The notes: generated by a model from the letters alone, not told the origin. Counted from the stretch's first letter, positions 50,583 through 59,656 are shown. The stretch: DNA of 64,000 nt from an uncultured Candidatus Saccharibacteria bacterium (GCA_937871805.1 CALMQB010000002.1:372001-436000); one strand, 5' to 3'. Program-made: numbers and translations.

Positions 50583-53372
50583 TTAAAATTGTCTTGATTG
50601 AACCTCTGTAGGGGAGGTCGAATTTAGAGTTGGAGAACTTTCTAATGCAGCTGACTCTTCTGCCGGTCTTGGCTGTGTTGAGGCTGCTGGACGATTAGAT
50701 TGAACCGGTAGACTGAACTTGGTTGACGGCCTAAAGCGAGACTTATCTGGAATGTGTTGATTATTTTGTAGAGATGAGAAGTCGGGCGTTGGAGCTAAAC
50801 TCTCTGCTTTTGAAGAAGAAGGCTGCGTGGATGGAGTTTGTGTATCAACAATTTCTGGCTCTTTAGACACTAGATTTGTCTGAGGCTGCGGAATAGTAGG
50901 AGGTTCAGGCGGAATAGTAGTTTCAGTAATTTCGGTAATAGGATTAAGTTCTTTTTCGTGAAGAACAGCGGCTGGCTGGGAGCTTTCTGGCTGGATATTT
51001 ACAGAGTTTACTTCTGTTGGAGCGGGCTGTGGGGATTGGCTGTGCGGTAAATCGGAAGTCTGAATTGGTGGATTTAAATTACTCGGGGCTTGTGATGTAG
51101 GTTGAGTTGGGGGACTCGGTGGATTTTGTGGGATTGTCGGATTCAGAACTTGAGGTGGATTAACTTTTTGGTAAACTTTATTCTTCTTTTTGTGACGGAC
51201 AATGATGAAAATGATGCTCCCGATAGTGACTAAAGAGGTGATGATTCCAGTGATAACTAGAGCTGTTGGGAAGTCTTTAACTTCTTCACCAGAAGCAATT
51301 CTTTTTTGAGCAAGAGAAATAAACTGCGAAGCTTTGGGGTGTTCTGGATAAAGACGCTCTACGGCGGCAAAATTGTTGAGCGATTTAGAATACCGAGCCT
51401 GATAAAAGAGCTCAATTCCCTCCTCCCACTGTTTTTGAGTTTCACTCTCAGTATTTATGGAGACGGAGGATTCGCCTGCTAGCTTAGAAAAGTCTGCAAT
51501 GTCTCTAACGTAATTAAATGTACCATTTCCTTCTCCAGAGCCATCAATGGTGTAAGTTGCGATCCCTACAACCTTGCCCGCTTCATTAAAAGCAGGTCCG
51601 CCGCTATTTCCGTGCCCGATAGTAGCATCGGTTTCAATTAGATTATTGTCACTCCCGGCGGCTTTTTTAAGCGAAGAAACCTTTCCAGAAGTCAAAGTTG
51701 CCAAGCTATGGGTTGAATCGACTAGACCATTATTGTTAGCAGCCCCTGGGTAACCGATAATGCTCAGTTCACTACCTTGGTTAAGTTGGTTAGCGTCGCC
51801 AATTGAAACTGAGGGGTAGTTTTGACCCTCTACTTTTAATACGGCGATGTCTGAGGCTTTAAAGCCGTCTAGCCCGTCAAACGCTCGATAGTCGTAGCCT
51901 TTTAACTCAGCATGCTTGATTGATTTCTGATTAGGGTAGAGCTGACGGTTTTTGGTTAAACTTATGAGCTCTTCCACGTCTGGTTGTTCCTGACCCAGAC
52001 TAACTAAAATGTTATCGACATTGTTAGTGGCGGCAAAAGTGGCTTCAGGAATTTTAGAATAAAACTTGTCAATAATTTTACCGATAGTCTCGTTTTGACT
52101 GCTCGAGACAACATCAGCCTCAGTTATACCCGCCAGGCTTATAAGACGATTTATGTAGGTGTCGTCTCCTTGGTCTTTAGAGCGATTAATGGCGTCTTCA
52201 ATAACAACATCAATTGGCCTGTTAACGGCAACGTGACCATTCGTTCCCACCACCCCACTGCCTCCAACTAAGAATCCACTTCCACTTTGAGCTTTGCAGA
52301 CATCTCTTAGATATGGCTGGCCGTTAATAAGAATATCCATGCAGTAAAAGTTATAAACCTTAACCACCGCCGGGCTGTAGAGAGTGCTAATTTTTTCTGA
52401 GCTTCCAGGCTGGATAGGAATTGCGGCTGAGGTTTTAGATGTTAAAGTTAAGCGGTCAATTAGACTTAAGTCTTTAAAGTCTGTAGGGCCTGGGTTTAAG
52501 TTTGACTGCTGCCTCTTGCTGCTAGTACTCTGATTAAACTTAAGGGAGTTTAAGATGTTGCCGAGGACCTTTTGCTGGACTTCATCTTGGACTATGCCAT
52601 CCCTTTGAATGGCAACGAAAGGCCTACCATTCAGACTGGTTAGATAAGAGGTAAAACCAAAGCTGAGTGAACCGGCAACTCCATCTTGTGGCTTACTTCG
52701 CCACTCTGTTTTTAGGAAGTCTTGATTATCAAGCTTTATAGTTCGACTAACTTGAGATTCGAAAGTTGGATTTTCTGCTGAAACTGTGAGAGCCTGAAGC
52801 CCACTTAAATCAGCCGGCTGAGAAACGGGAAGGTTGGAGTAGTACTTAAAGTCTAACGAACCGAAGGAGCCGTTCGACTGAATATCTTTGGTAATATTTG
52901 GAGCAATTCTGATGGAGTTGTAAGCTCGACTAGTTTTAAGCTCTGGGCCAACATAAAGTTGCCCAGTTGTGGAATCTATTCCGCTGGCATAAAGTTCAGT
53001 TGAGCTGTATTCAAATGAAAATCCATAAGTTGAGTCAACATTAAGTTTAGGATCGTCTGCAGGTTCCTTTCCGAAGACGTCGGTAACAAGGCCTTTAGCG
53101 CTCTTTGCAAGGCTAGAGTTTTTGGCACTAGTGGCGCCAAAGAAGTAGAAAAGACTAAAAAACACGAGGAGTGCAATGATCAATGAGCCCAGATAGCGCT
53201 TGCGATAGGGCTTAGAGTGGTGCCAGGCGAGCTCAGATTGATCGTAAACTCTGACTGTCTTAGGGTTGAGCTTTTCTTTAAGCGATGAGTTTTTGTAAAC
53301 CTCTTTTTTAGGCGACTTAGCTGCTTTAGTTTTAGTAGATTTTAAGTTTTTGCCACCCTGCCTTTTATTCAT
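50583..53372 (-). CDS. Membrane-bound trypsin-like (S1C/HtrA-type) serine protease with proline-rich tail
   Basis: This 929-residue protein has a basic cytoplasmic N-terminus, a membrane helix (about residues 60-80), an external region, and a trypsin-like domain with the triad His380 ('GTNGHVAVN'), Asp508 ('ASDIAVLKV') and Ser590 ('IGHGNSGGPAF'). A second helix (about 703-726) brings the chain back inside, ending in a 200-residue Pro/Ser/Gln-rich cytoplasmic tail. No PDZ domain is seen. It should degrade or process misfolded or surface proteins. The inside tail could signal, which is a guess. Four motif copies lie inside. Confidence 0.85.
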   Translation of the reverse strand: MNKRQGGKNLKSTKTKAAKSPKKEVYKNSSLKEKLNPKTVRVYDQSELAWHHSKPYRKRYLGSLIIALLVFFSLFYFFGATSAKNSSLAKSAKGLVTDVFGKEPADDPKLNVDSTYGFSFEYSSTELYASGIDSTTGQLYVGPELKTSRAYNSIRIAPNITKDIQSNGSFGSLDFKYYSNLPVSQPADLSGLQALTVSAENPTFESQVSRTIKLDNQDFLKTEWRSKPQDGVAGSLSFGFTSYLTSLNGRPFVAIQRDGIVQDEVQQKVLGNILNSLKFNQSTSSKRQQSNLNPGPTDFKDLSLIDRLTLTSKTSAAIPIQPGSSEKISTLYSPAVVKVYNFYCMDILINGQPYLRDVCKAQSGSGFLVGGSGVVGTNGHVAVNRPIDVVIEDAINRSKDQGDDTYINRLISLAGITEADVVSSSQNETIGKIIDKFYSKIPEATFAATNNVDNILVSLGQEQPDVEELISLTKNRQLYPNQKSIKHAELKGYDYRAFDGLDGFKASDIAVLKVEGQNYPSVSIGDANQLNQGSELSIIGYPGAANNNGLVDSTHSLATLTSGKVSSLKKAAGSDNNLIETDATIGHGNSGGPAFNEAGKVVGIATYTIDGSGEGNGTFNYVRDIADFSKLAGESSVSINTESETQKQWEEGIELFYQARYSKSLNNFAAVERLYPEHPKASQFISLAQKRIASGEEVKDFPTALVITGIITSLVTIGSIIFIIVRHKKKNKVYQKVNPPQVLNPTIPQNPPSPPTQPTSQAPSNLNPPIQTSDLPHSQSPQPAPTEVNSVNIQPESSQPAAVLHEKELNPITEITETTIPPEPPTIPQPQTNLVSKEPEIVDTQTPSTQPSSSKAESLAPTPDFSSLQNNQHIPDKSRFRPSTKFSLPVQSNRPAASTQPRPAEESAALESSPTLNSTSPTEVQSRQF

Positions 53373-53382
53373 TCTTACCGGG

Positions 53383-53847
53383 CTACTTATTCTTAGCTTG
53401 ACTGGCTTTTAACTTTTTGTATTCAGAACGACCCCTTCCTAAGAGCCGATATCTACTGACCTTTTTTTGCTTGCGTTCGATTTCTTTGCCAACAACCTTT
53501 TGGGACATATTTGTAAAGCGTTCTGCTAAATCTTCAAGCTCTTGATCAGATTTAGAATCTAGGTCTAGGAATGAAACGTTGGCGGATTTCTGGGTACGAA
53601 TTAGTTCGTCTAACTTAAGATGGATAGACTTGGAGTCTCGGTTCTGAGTATTTTGTATTAGGAATACCATTAAAAAAGTGATGATGGTTGTACCGGTATT
53701 GATTACAAGTTGCCAGGTATCTGAAAACCCAAAAACTGGACCTACAGCAGCCCAAAGGAGAACAATCAAGAAGGCCGAAACAAACGTTGAGGCTTTACCT
53801 GTGGCATTAGAAATCTTAACCGAGATTTTGCGGAAGATATTGTTCAC
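53383..53847 (-). CDS. Low-affinity iron permease-like membrane protein
   Basis: This 154-residue protein starts '[18 protein letters not shown]' and has two helices separated by a short '[20 protein letters not shown]' stretch, then '[25 protein letters not shown]', all typical of the low-affinity iron permease family (PF04120). It is thought to pass iron or another small solute, though biochemical proof in bacteria is thin. A charged cytoplasmic C-terminus follows. It lies 10 bases upstream of the protease gene, so they may be co-transcribed. Confidence 0.8.
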   Translation of the reverse strand: MNNIFRKISVKISNATGKASTFVSAFLIVLLWAAVGPVFGFSDTWQLVINTGTTIITFLMVFLIQNTQNRDSKSIHLKLDELIRTQKSANVSFLDLDSKSDQELEDLAERFTNMSQKVVGKEIERKQKKVSRYRLLGRGRSEYKKLKASQAKNK

Positions 53848-53946
53848 TTGTTTATAGATTCCACTTTAGTAACTTTTGTATACGCTTAAGTTTACCATAT
53901 TCAATATTTAAGTTTAATCCTAGCTAACAGACTGTAACCTTAAGCC

Positions 53947-55183
53947 CTATTCAATCCCCCGCTTAGCATAGATGAAGAGGGCTCCAATCATGAGCAGTGT
54001 TCCTGAAATAAATGAGAGTGAGGCGACTATTCCTCCTGTTGAGGCTAGTGGGTGGCCGGTAGAGGCTGGCTTAGGTGTGAAGTTTACGAAGGGATTGGTG
54101 GGGTTGGTTGGTGGGTTTGATAAGCCGTGGGTATAAGTGTGATGGGCGACGTTATTGCCAGGAAGAAGGAAGAAGTCTTGGTTGCTTTGGATGGCAGTAT
54201 TTAGAGCTATAGCCTCAGTGTCTTCGTAGTCTGCATTTCCATAGATTGCTCTGGTTGTTGTTTGGTTGTTGGTGAAATCGGTATTGGCATTTCCGGTAAT
54301 AGTAAAGGTCTCACTTACCCCTGAAGTGAATACTGTGTGGCTGGGATCACTCTCGCTTTCGAAAATGACAAAATTATACCCTGGATAGCTGCTTGAGATG
54401 ACCGATAAACCCACGGAGCTGACCGGCATTGGGCCAATGGGGTCTGGACTTTGGACCGGTTTATCTATAGTGCCCACGGTAAACTCTGGTGGGGTTATGA
54501 TGTAAAGACCTCCAATTAGTTCAGCATCATTCGGCCCCTCATTCTTAACGGTGTATTTATAGGTGACGGGGTCCCCGGCTTTGATCTCTCCTGTTTGAAG
54601 AAGAGTGATGGAGAGGCTAAAGTCTGTTTGAGGGATGGTCTGACTTTCATCAAGGTCATTAATATCGATTATAAAGCTCTTTTGGTAGGATTTGCCTGTT
54701 TGGTCTGTGGAGCGAATGCAGATGTCGTAACTATTTTTAGTTTCGTAGTCTGCAGAAAGGTTAAGTTTAAGTTGATCTGTATCGATGAAGAAGGAGGAGT
54801 CGTCTGGAGCAGATGAGTCACAGTCTAGAGTATAGGAGAAGGTGTCCCCAGAGTCTGGGTCTTCTGTAGTTAGCGTTCCGACATCACCTGGCGGAGTAAT
54901 GTTTTCATCGATGGAGGAGTTGGAGAGGGAGATGTTGGTGGGGGCGGAGGTGTCGGGAGGAGGGTCAATATCTGTAAATTCTATGCTAAAGCCAGTTAGG
55001 GGGTTGTTACCGATTAAATCAGATATGAGTTTAAAGAACCCTGTTCCGGTATGTAATCTGTATACACGACCCTACCATTAGACCCGGGGAAGGCTGCGTT
55101 TGTGGATTCCGAACCTAGTAAGCTTGTGGAGATAAAGACTAGAATGCTAAAGCTCAGTAGTACAACCTTTCTGGAAAAACTCA
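53947..55183 (-). pseudogene. Frameshifted cell-surface protein (cadherin-like and DUF11-like domains, LASTG sorting signal)
   Basis: Reading back from a sorting signal 'LASTGG' + hydrophobic helix + 'KRGIE' at the 3' end, the frame stays open far beyond the GTG at 54477, up to about 55080. It encodes a cadherin-like repeat ('NSSIDENITPPGDVGTLTT', 'DPDSGDTFSYTL') and a DUF11-like stretch ('AGDPVTYKYTVKNEGPNDA'). The true start, with a signal peptide ('MSFSRKVVLLSFSILVF'), is at ATG 55181-55183 but in another frame, which closes after about 57 codons. One shift near 55070-55085 would join them. So the gene is broken, phase-variable, or misread. Confidence 0.65.
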
Positions 55184-55464
55184 TAACAAGACTTCTTTTG
55201 TTTACTAATTTGAACTTAAGTTTAACATAAGCAACTAACTAGTGGCTAGGCTCTGCTTACTTAGGCTTGACCTGATATGTGAGACTAGGCTACCAGGGTC
55301 TAACCCTCACCGCTGTAAAATAGTGTAATTCTCAAAAAGTGAATGCAAGTATGTGAAGAATTTGTGAAAAGCATGCACCCTTAAAAACTGCTCATTTATA
55401 ATTGTTTGCTACGTAAAAATTTATAGTGAGCAGTATAGCTACCTCAGGATGCAGCAGTTAACGT
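55184..55464. other. Intergenic region without a visible gene
   Basis: This 281-base gap holds a motif copy (55214-55223), the promoter region of the frameshifted surface gene, and the terminator hairpin of the next gene at 55387-55434. I see no protein-like frame in it. Confidence 0.5.
55387..55434 (-). terminator. Long-loop terminator of the LAKTG surface gene
   Basis: ACTGCTCA (55387-55394) and TGAGCAGT (55427-55434) pair exactly, and TTTTT follows on the minus strand. It lies 30 bases after the stop of the gene at 55465-56604. Confidence 0.6.
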
Positions 55465-56604
55465 TTAGCTTTGAAATTGTTTGCTGCGAACCATAACGAA
55501 TACTCCAGAACTAAACAAGATAGCTGCGAGCAAGACTACTAGGCTTGTTGGTTGACCTGTTTTTGCTAGAGTGGCTGTGCCGTCGGCACTGACGACAATG
55601 GTCAGCTGGGTGGTGACGGTGCCGCCGTTACCGTCGCTGACTTGGATTGTCAGGACGTAAGTTCCAGCTGGGATGTTGGCTGTGGCAGTTGATATATCGC
55701 CATTAGCCGAGTTAATTGCAAAGTATCCTGCGCCGTTGCCATCGGTGATAGCGTAGGTCAAAGTATCGCCATCGAGATCAGCGGCATTGAGTGACGCGCC
55801 AGGTGAAACGACGGTGCCGGTTGGGGTTTTAGTGGAGGTTGAGGTTTTAGGAGTTGTTGGATTGATGGTTGGGGGTTGGTTGGTAGAGCAACCAGAATCA
55901 TCGTAGTTAACAACGATAGACTGAAATGTGGTCTGAAGATCAACCGTGCTATTTTCGGCGTCATTTTGAACAATCACCCCAATTTCACTAGAGAGAGGTA
56001 ACCCGCTGACATCCCAAGTCGCATCAAGCTGTCCCGAGATAACACCCCCAAGATCCCCGAAAGTACCCCGCCCAACGGCAAATATACCTTCGTTATTAGG
56101 TGGTGTAAATCCGGCGCTTGATGTTCTGAAGTCGACGCCTGTGGTGATTGCATAGTTATCTAGCATGTAGCCACCAGTACCGTCGAGCACATAAAGACCT
56201 ACTGCAGCTAAATCAGAGGTACCCTCGGTTGTAGCGGTAACGTTAGCTACTGCATGAATTGACTCAATACTCGCCTGGCTGCAAGTTCTGGATGTCAAAT
56301 CATCAAGCTTCCAAGTGTAGAATAAATTAGTACCCGAATCGACTGTAGTTTCCCCTGGTGCAAGCTCACTTCCCCTGGTTAAAACTGCGCCGTATGTGGT
56401 TGTAGTGGATGGGTTTGAGTTCACGCGGGGGTTGTCGCTAGTTGAATATACCAAACCTCCGGAACTTACATAATCGTATTGTTGCGGAGCTGCACTGGCA
56501 CTACCAACCATGCCAAATACTGTAACCAAGCTTAGCGCTGTGGTAAAGAAGATTTTCTTAAACTTAAGTTGGGTTTGGTGTTTAGCACAATCTGTTCCGT
56601 TCAT
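55465..56604 (-). CDS. Sortase-anchored surface protein with a cadherin-like domain (LAKTG)
   Basis: This 379-residue protein has a signal peptide (about residues 14-38, 'GMVGSASAAPQ' cleavage), a long beta-rich external region, a Pro/Thr linker ('TPKTSTSTKTPTG') and a cadherin-like repeat ('ADLDGDTLTYAITDGNGAG'). It ends with the sorting signal 'LAKTGQP', a hydrophobic helix and a basic tail. LAKTG differs from LPxTG at position 2, as does LASTG in the neighbouring gene. Both are likely substrates of the sortase at 20925-21551. The cadherin-like domain may hold partners or host cells together. Confidence 0.85.
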   Translation of the reverse strand: MNGTDCAKHQTQLKFKKIFFTTALSLVTVFGMVGSASAAPQQYDYVSSGGLVYSTSDNPRVNSNPSTTTTYGAVLTRGSELAPGETTVDSGTNLFYTWKLDDLTSRTCSQASIESIHAVANVTATTEGTSDLAAVGLYVLDGTGGYMLDNYAITTGVDFRTSSAGFTPPNNEGIFAVGRGTFGDLGGVISGQLDATWDVSGLPLSSEIGVIVQNDAENSTVDLQTTFQSIVVNYDDSGCSTNQPPTINPTTPKTSTSTKTPTGTVVSPGASLNAADLDGDTLTYAITDGNGAGYFAINSANGDISTATANIPAGTYVLTIQVSDGNGGTVTTQLTIVVSADGTATLAKTGQPTSLVVLLAAILFSSGVFVMVRSKQFQS

Positions 56605-56775
56605 ATGAGTGTTTGTTTATTGTTTGTTTTTATAGACCTTGAGTAACTACTGGGGATTGTATAGCAGGCTTAGTGCTTATGTCAAGCAGAGAAGAGCTGA
56701 GGTTTCTAAATTCTTTTAAAGAGTTCCTGAAGAACTGCCCTCTAAAAGAGGGGTCTTGTTAAACTTAATAGATTC

Positions 56776-57312
56776 TTAGACGCTTAGTTCAACTAGTTTT
56801 TTAGTGGTGTTACTATTCCTGATGGTGATGGATTTATAGGCGCTTGTTCCGACAATTTTGCTGTAGCGTGTGTGGCTAAAGGTTCTGAGTGGAGCGCTCC
56901 AGAAGATAGTTGACCCATGAGAGGTGACCTTTTCATATTCTGGCTTTGTCTCGCCTACCACCTTCATAATCGAGGCTGCAGTTGCTGGTGGAATGACAAA
57001 GATTGCATTGTGTTTTTTACCATCATCGAGTCCCCACCAATCGGGTGCGTGCTTAAGCGCATCATGAAGTTCGCTGGCGGTTATAACGCAGCAGATGACA
57101 TGAAAGCCAAAAACATCTTCTATCGCCTGTTCACATTTTTTAATCAATTTCGCGATGTCTTGTTCGTTCGTATCAAAAATAATGTTGCCAGAATTTATGT
57201 AGCTTTTTACGTTTGTATATCCGAGCGATTCAAAGCAATGCCGCAATTCTGCCATTGGAACTCTGTTGTTTCCACCAACGTTTATTCCTCGAAGCAATGC
57301 TATATATTTCAT
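56776..57312 (-). CDS. DUF1697 family protein
   Basis: From ATG 57310-57312 this is 178 residues: 'MKYIALLRGINVGGNNRVPM', 'LRHCFESLGYTNVKSYINSGNIIF' (in parts) and 'HARTRYSK'-like end ('FSHTRYSKIVGT') are typical of DUF1697 (YbjQ-unrelated), whose function is unknown. An ATG at 57399 would add 29 residues without family similarity, so the shorter start is chosen. It is not adjacent to functionally linked genes. Confidence 0.85.
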   Translation of the reverse strand: MKYIALLRGINVGGNNRVPMAELRHCFESLGYTNVKSYINSGNIIFDTNEQDIAKLIKKCEQAIEDVFGFHVICCVITASELHDALKHAPDWWGLDDGKKHNAIFVIPPATAASIMKVVGETKPEYEKVTSHGSTIFWSAPLRTFSHTRYSKIVGTSAYKSITIRNSNTTKKLVELSV

Positions 57313-57503
57313 ATATCTATCATTTAAGTTAAACTCTTCGTAAGAATTATATTCTATATGAATTTGGAGCGCTGGAACTAACCGGGATCTACGGTACAAC
57401 TATTCAGTAGATTGTTCGGGCTTATTTTCTGCAGGTGAGCTAGATTGTTGACCCGGAACTGGTGGTGGTGCCGTGAGTAAAAGATGCCCGTAACCCCTAC
57501 TGT

Positions 57504-58304
57504 TTAGCAGGGAGGCTGATCGCCCTTTGTTGGTTGAGTCGATGCAGTCTTGGGATGGTTTGGCTGGAGCTGCTCTTCGCTTAAGAATGCGCCCGCGGCA
57601 TCAAAAAGACGAATTACAGCTGGGGTTCCGAAACCATCGGTGCGAGTTTCAACGTCGCCGAGAAAAACTCCGAATGCCTGTAGAGGTTCAGAAAAATTGA
57701 ATAGAATTGCATTGCGAGAAGTTCGACCTCCTGCTTTTTGTTCATTTATGAAGTGCTGGTCTTTGAATCTGGCGGGAATTGGTGCAAGATCTTGCAAAGT
57801 ATTCTTATCATAAGTATTTGCCCCAGTTCCTGATGTTCCAATATCTGGTTCTGGTTGAGTTGTGGCGAGCCGGCCAAGATCACTTTGATCTTCCAGATTG
57901 GTCATATCGCGTAGTTCGGCCATAACCGTAACCTGAGAACCAGTGCCTGAAGTTGGATCGTTAAACTTAAATTCTAGTGGGTTTGAAGAATCTGGATCTA
58001 CCTGAGCAGTTTGAATCGAGATTGTCGAATCTGGGTCTGCAGAATCTTGAATGTCCTGTTGCCATGAATCATCTAGCTCGTCCGCCATTTCAATGGCCCC
58101 CGCCTGTTGTTCCCACTTTGTGGAACCTTCACCATCGAAAGCTCCAACCTCTCCAGATGTAATTAGAGTGGTCTGGTTGGAATCTAGAGTTTCTGCAAAG
58201 GTTGTGTTTGGGGCTAAAAGAAGAAAAGAAAGAATTGCAATCAGGATTATTGGTGTCAGAATTATAGAGTTAAGTTTAAGTCTGGTTTTACAAAAAGGAA
58301 ACAT
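57504..58304 (-). CDS. Secreted protein, probably truncated by a frameshift
   Basis: From ATG 58302-58304 this 266-residue protein has a signal peptide ('LTPIILIAILSFLLLAPNTTFAE'; in parts) and an acidic external domain ('NAILFNFSEPLQAFGVFLGD', 'RLFDAAGAFLSEEQ'). It ends abruptly with 'GDQPPC'. In another frame the DNA runs on for about 45 codons to a TAG at 57399-57401, ending in a Pro/Ser/Gln-rich tail, so a frameshift near 57520-57535 is likely. Function not recognised. A start further upstream at 58394 would add 30 residues before the signal peptide and is less likely. Confidence 0.55.
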   Translation of the reverse strand: MFPFCKTRLKLNSIILTPIILIAILSFLLLAPNTTFAETLDSNQTTLITSGEVGAFDGEGSTKWEQQAGAIEMADELDDSWQQDIQDSADPDSTISIQTAQVDPDSSNPLEFKFNDPTSGTGSQVTVMAELRDMTNLEDQSDLGRLATTQPEPDIGTSGTGANTYDKNTLQDLAPIPARFKDQHFINEQKAGGRTSRNAILFNFSEPLQAFGVFLGDVETRTDGFGTPAVIRLFDAAGAFLSEEQLQPNHPKTASTQPTKGDQPPC

Positions 58305-58388
58305 CTTATTTTTATTTATAATCCTTTCGATTTTAAAAATCAAATTATTGCCCTTGGAGACTTCAAGGCTCCAAAAACTAAACTTAAA

Positions 58389-58416
58389 TTGCAAAATATG
58401 GTAAAAGTGCTAGAAT
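58389..58416 (+). promoter_or_regulatory. Promoter of the candidate structured RNA
   Basis: TTGCAA (58389-58394), 16 bases, TAGAAT (58411-58416) with TGC before the -10. It lies downstream of, and divergent from, the secreted-protein gene, and has no protein gene after it on the plus strand. Confidence 0.55.
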
Positions 58417-58422
58417 AGTAAG

Positions 58423-58550
58423 TAGCTCTGCTTTTTCTGAATGCTTTTAGTATTCGGGAGTTCAATATTCTGATGAAGCCCTCGTGTGGATTCTATGCGA
58501 ACACCCACTTTGGTTATAAACCGGAAAATAGCAGAGCTATTTTGCTTACT
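58423..58550 (+). ncRNA. Candidate structured RNA, about 128 bases
   Basis: The ends pair: TAGCTCTGCT (58423-58432) with AGCAGAGCTA (about 58526-58535), followed by TTTT. Inside are further hairpins, for example CTGAAT..ATTCGG (58437-58457), GTGT..ACAC near 58490-58510, and GGTT..AACC near 58514-58524. A promoter with extended -10 lies directly upstream, and no protein frame fills the region. The layout resembles a closing-stem RNA such as 6S or small SRP RNA, but I find no signature of either, so it is listed as unclassified. Confidence 0.5.
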
Positions 58551-58551
58551 G

Positions 58552-58965
58552 CTATATTCTTATGGTTCGACCAGAAATCATAACTAGCCCTTCTGGGTCT
58601 GCAGAAAGTCCAGAGTCTCCGACATGTAGGGCAGCATACCCTTTTGGTAAATTAGCTCCTTCAATTTCTACAGCTCCTTCACCTAGGGATGTGACGACAC
58701 TGACAGATTTTGGTGTTAAAGCATGCTCTGACTCACCAATAGTTAATGTGTCTGGTAGCCACAAGCCTTTTCTTACAGCTTTCCCAACTGAGTCATTACC
58801 GCGAAGGCTCATTTCCAATACAAGTTCTTGTATTCTGGGTGATGTGTTAGGATCGGCTTCAACTGCAGAAAGAAGGTCAAAAAAATCACGAGGATCACCT
58901 ACATCTATTCTATTTAGTTTTTTTGGAGTCTTGATACCTTGGCTAGAAACGGGAAATTTTATCAT
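58552..58965 (-). CDS. Hypothetical protein, 137 residues
   Basis: Not recognised. A soluble protein; its C-terminal part is strand-rich with regular Gly turns ('GEGAVEIEGANLPKGYAALHVGD'; in parts), perhaps a beta sandwich. It is convergent with the candidate RNA. A motif copy lies just upstream of its ATG. No motif copies inside. Confidence 0.55.
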   Translation of the reverse strand: MIKFPVSSQGIKTPKKLNRIDVGDPRDFFDLLSAVEADPNTSPRIQELVLEMSLRGNDSVGKAVRKGLWLPDTLTIGESEHALTPKSVSVVTSLGEGAVEIEGANLPKGYAALHVGDSGLSADPEGLVMISGRTIRI

Positions 58966-59060
58966 TTTTGCAAATAGTTTAATTAAGTTTAACTTCTAAG
59001 TTCTATTAAACAGCAACCCTGTTAGTGATAGCAAGCATAAGTGTTATAATGTGTTAAGTT

Positions 59061-59393
59061 CTACCTGCTTCTAAACTCTGCAAGTAGCTGCTCTTGCCGT
59101 CTTTGATGGAAAGTTTTTATCTCTAGCAATGGCGCTTCTGGGGTCTGATCTCCAGAAGCTAGTCGGAGCGGACAACCTTCGGACCTAAAACACTTTCTGG
59201 CAATGCTTCCTGCATGACTAAGAGCGTGCTCTGAAGATGTCTTATTGCTTTCATAAATCTGCCCACTTCTCATGGCTTCATCAATACATAGAGCATTACC
59301 GCATGGAACGGCTCTATTTAAACACCACTCTACTCCCGGCAGCCAGTCACCATTCTGCCTATTGGATACTTCTAAAATTTCTGTTCTTATCAT
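59061..59393 (-). CDS. Hypothetical protein, 110 residues
   Basis: Not recognised. It has several cysteines ('EWCLNRAVPCGNALC', 'RKCFRSEGCPL') and an Arg/Gln-rich C-terminus. The Cys pattern could bind metal. There is no membrane segment. It lies downstream of tRNA-Arg and the duplicated tRNA end, in a region that looks prone to rearrangement. Confidence 0.5.
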   Translation of the reverse strand: MIRTEILEVSNRQNGDWLPGVEWCLNRAVPCGNALCIDEAMRSGQIYESNKTSSEHALSHAGSIARKCFRSEGCPLRLASGDQTPEAPLLEIKTFHQRRQEQLLAEFRSR

Positions 59394-59459
59394 TTGCTTT
59401 AGTATAACATATCTATATAATTTAAGTCAAATGCCCTCTAGAGGACAAATCACAGGATC

Positions 59460-59477
59460 TGGTGCGCCCGGAGAGAT
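59460..59477. repeat. 18-bp copy of the tRNA-Arg 3' end (att-like)
   Basis: TGGTGCGCCCGGAGAGAT at 59460-59477 equals 59580-59597, the 3' end of tRNA-Arg including CCA. The copies are 120 bases apart and flank two hairpins and the tRNA terminator. Such partial duplications of a tRNA end are typical of integrase attachment sites. No integrase is present, so it may be a scar. Confidence 0.6.
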
Positions 59478-59544
59478 AATTCGTGAACTCATGCTTTGCC
59501 CGAACTCACCGCAGGAGTTCGGTTCTCCTTCGGAGAAAAACCAG

Positions 59545-59572
59545 CAAAAAATCCGAACTTGAAGGTTCGGAT
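59545..59572 (-). terminator. Terminator of tRNA-Arg
   Basis: ATCCGAAC/GTTCGGAT stem (59551-59572) with a short loop, followed by TTTTTT on the minus strand. It lies 8 bases after the tRNA 3' end. Two more hairpins follow (around 59521-59536 and 59500-59524). Confidence 0.8.
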
Positions 59573-59579
59573 ACTTTGT

Positions 59580-59656
59580 TGGTGCGCCCGGAGAGATTCG
59601 AACTCCCGACACCTGGTTCCGAAGACCAGTGCTCTATCCAGCTGAGCTACGGGCGC
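59580..59656 (-). tRNA. tRNA-Arg (TCG)
   Basis: Acceptor GCGCCCG/CGGGCGC, anticodon stem CTGGT/ACCAG with loop CTTCGGA (TCG), T arm GGAGTTCGAATCTCTC region and encoded CCA. It reads CGA-type arginine codons. CTGTTAAAAT lies 11 bases upstream. Confidence 0.94.

Noticed and set aside
59272-59562. 96-codon plus-strand frame across the tRNA-Arg flank
   Set aside because: Antisense to the gene 59061-59393 and runs through the att-like repeat and hairpins.
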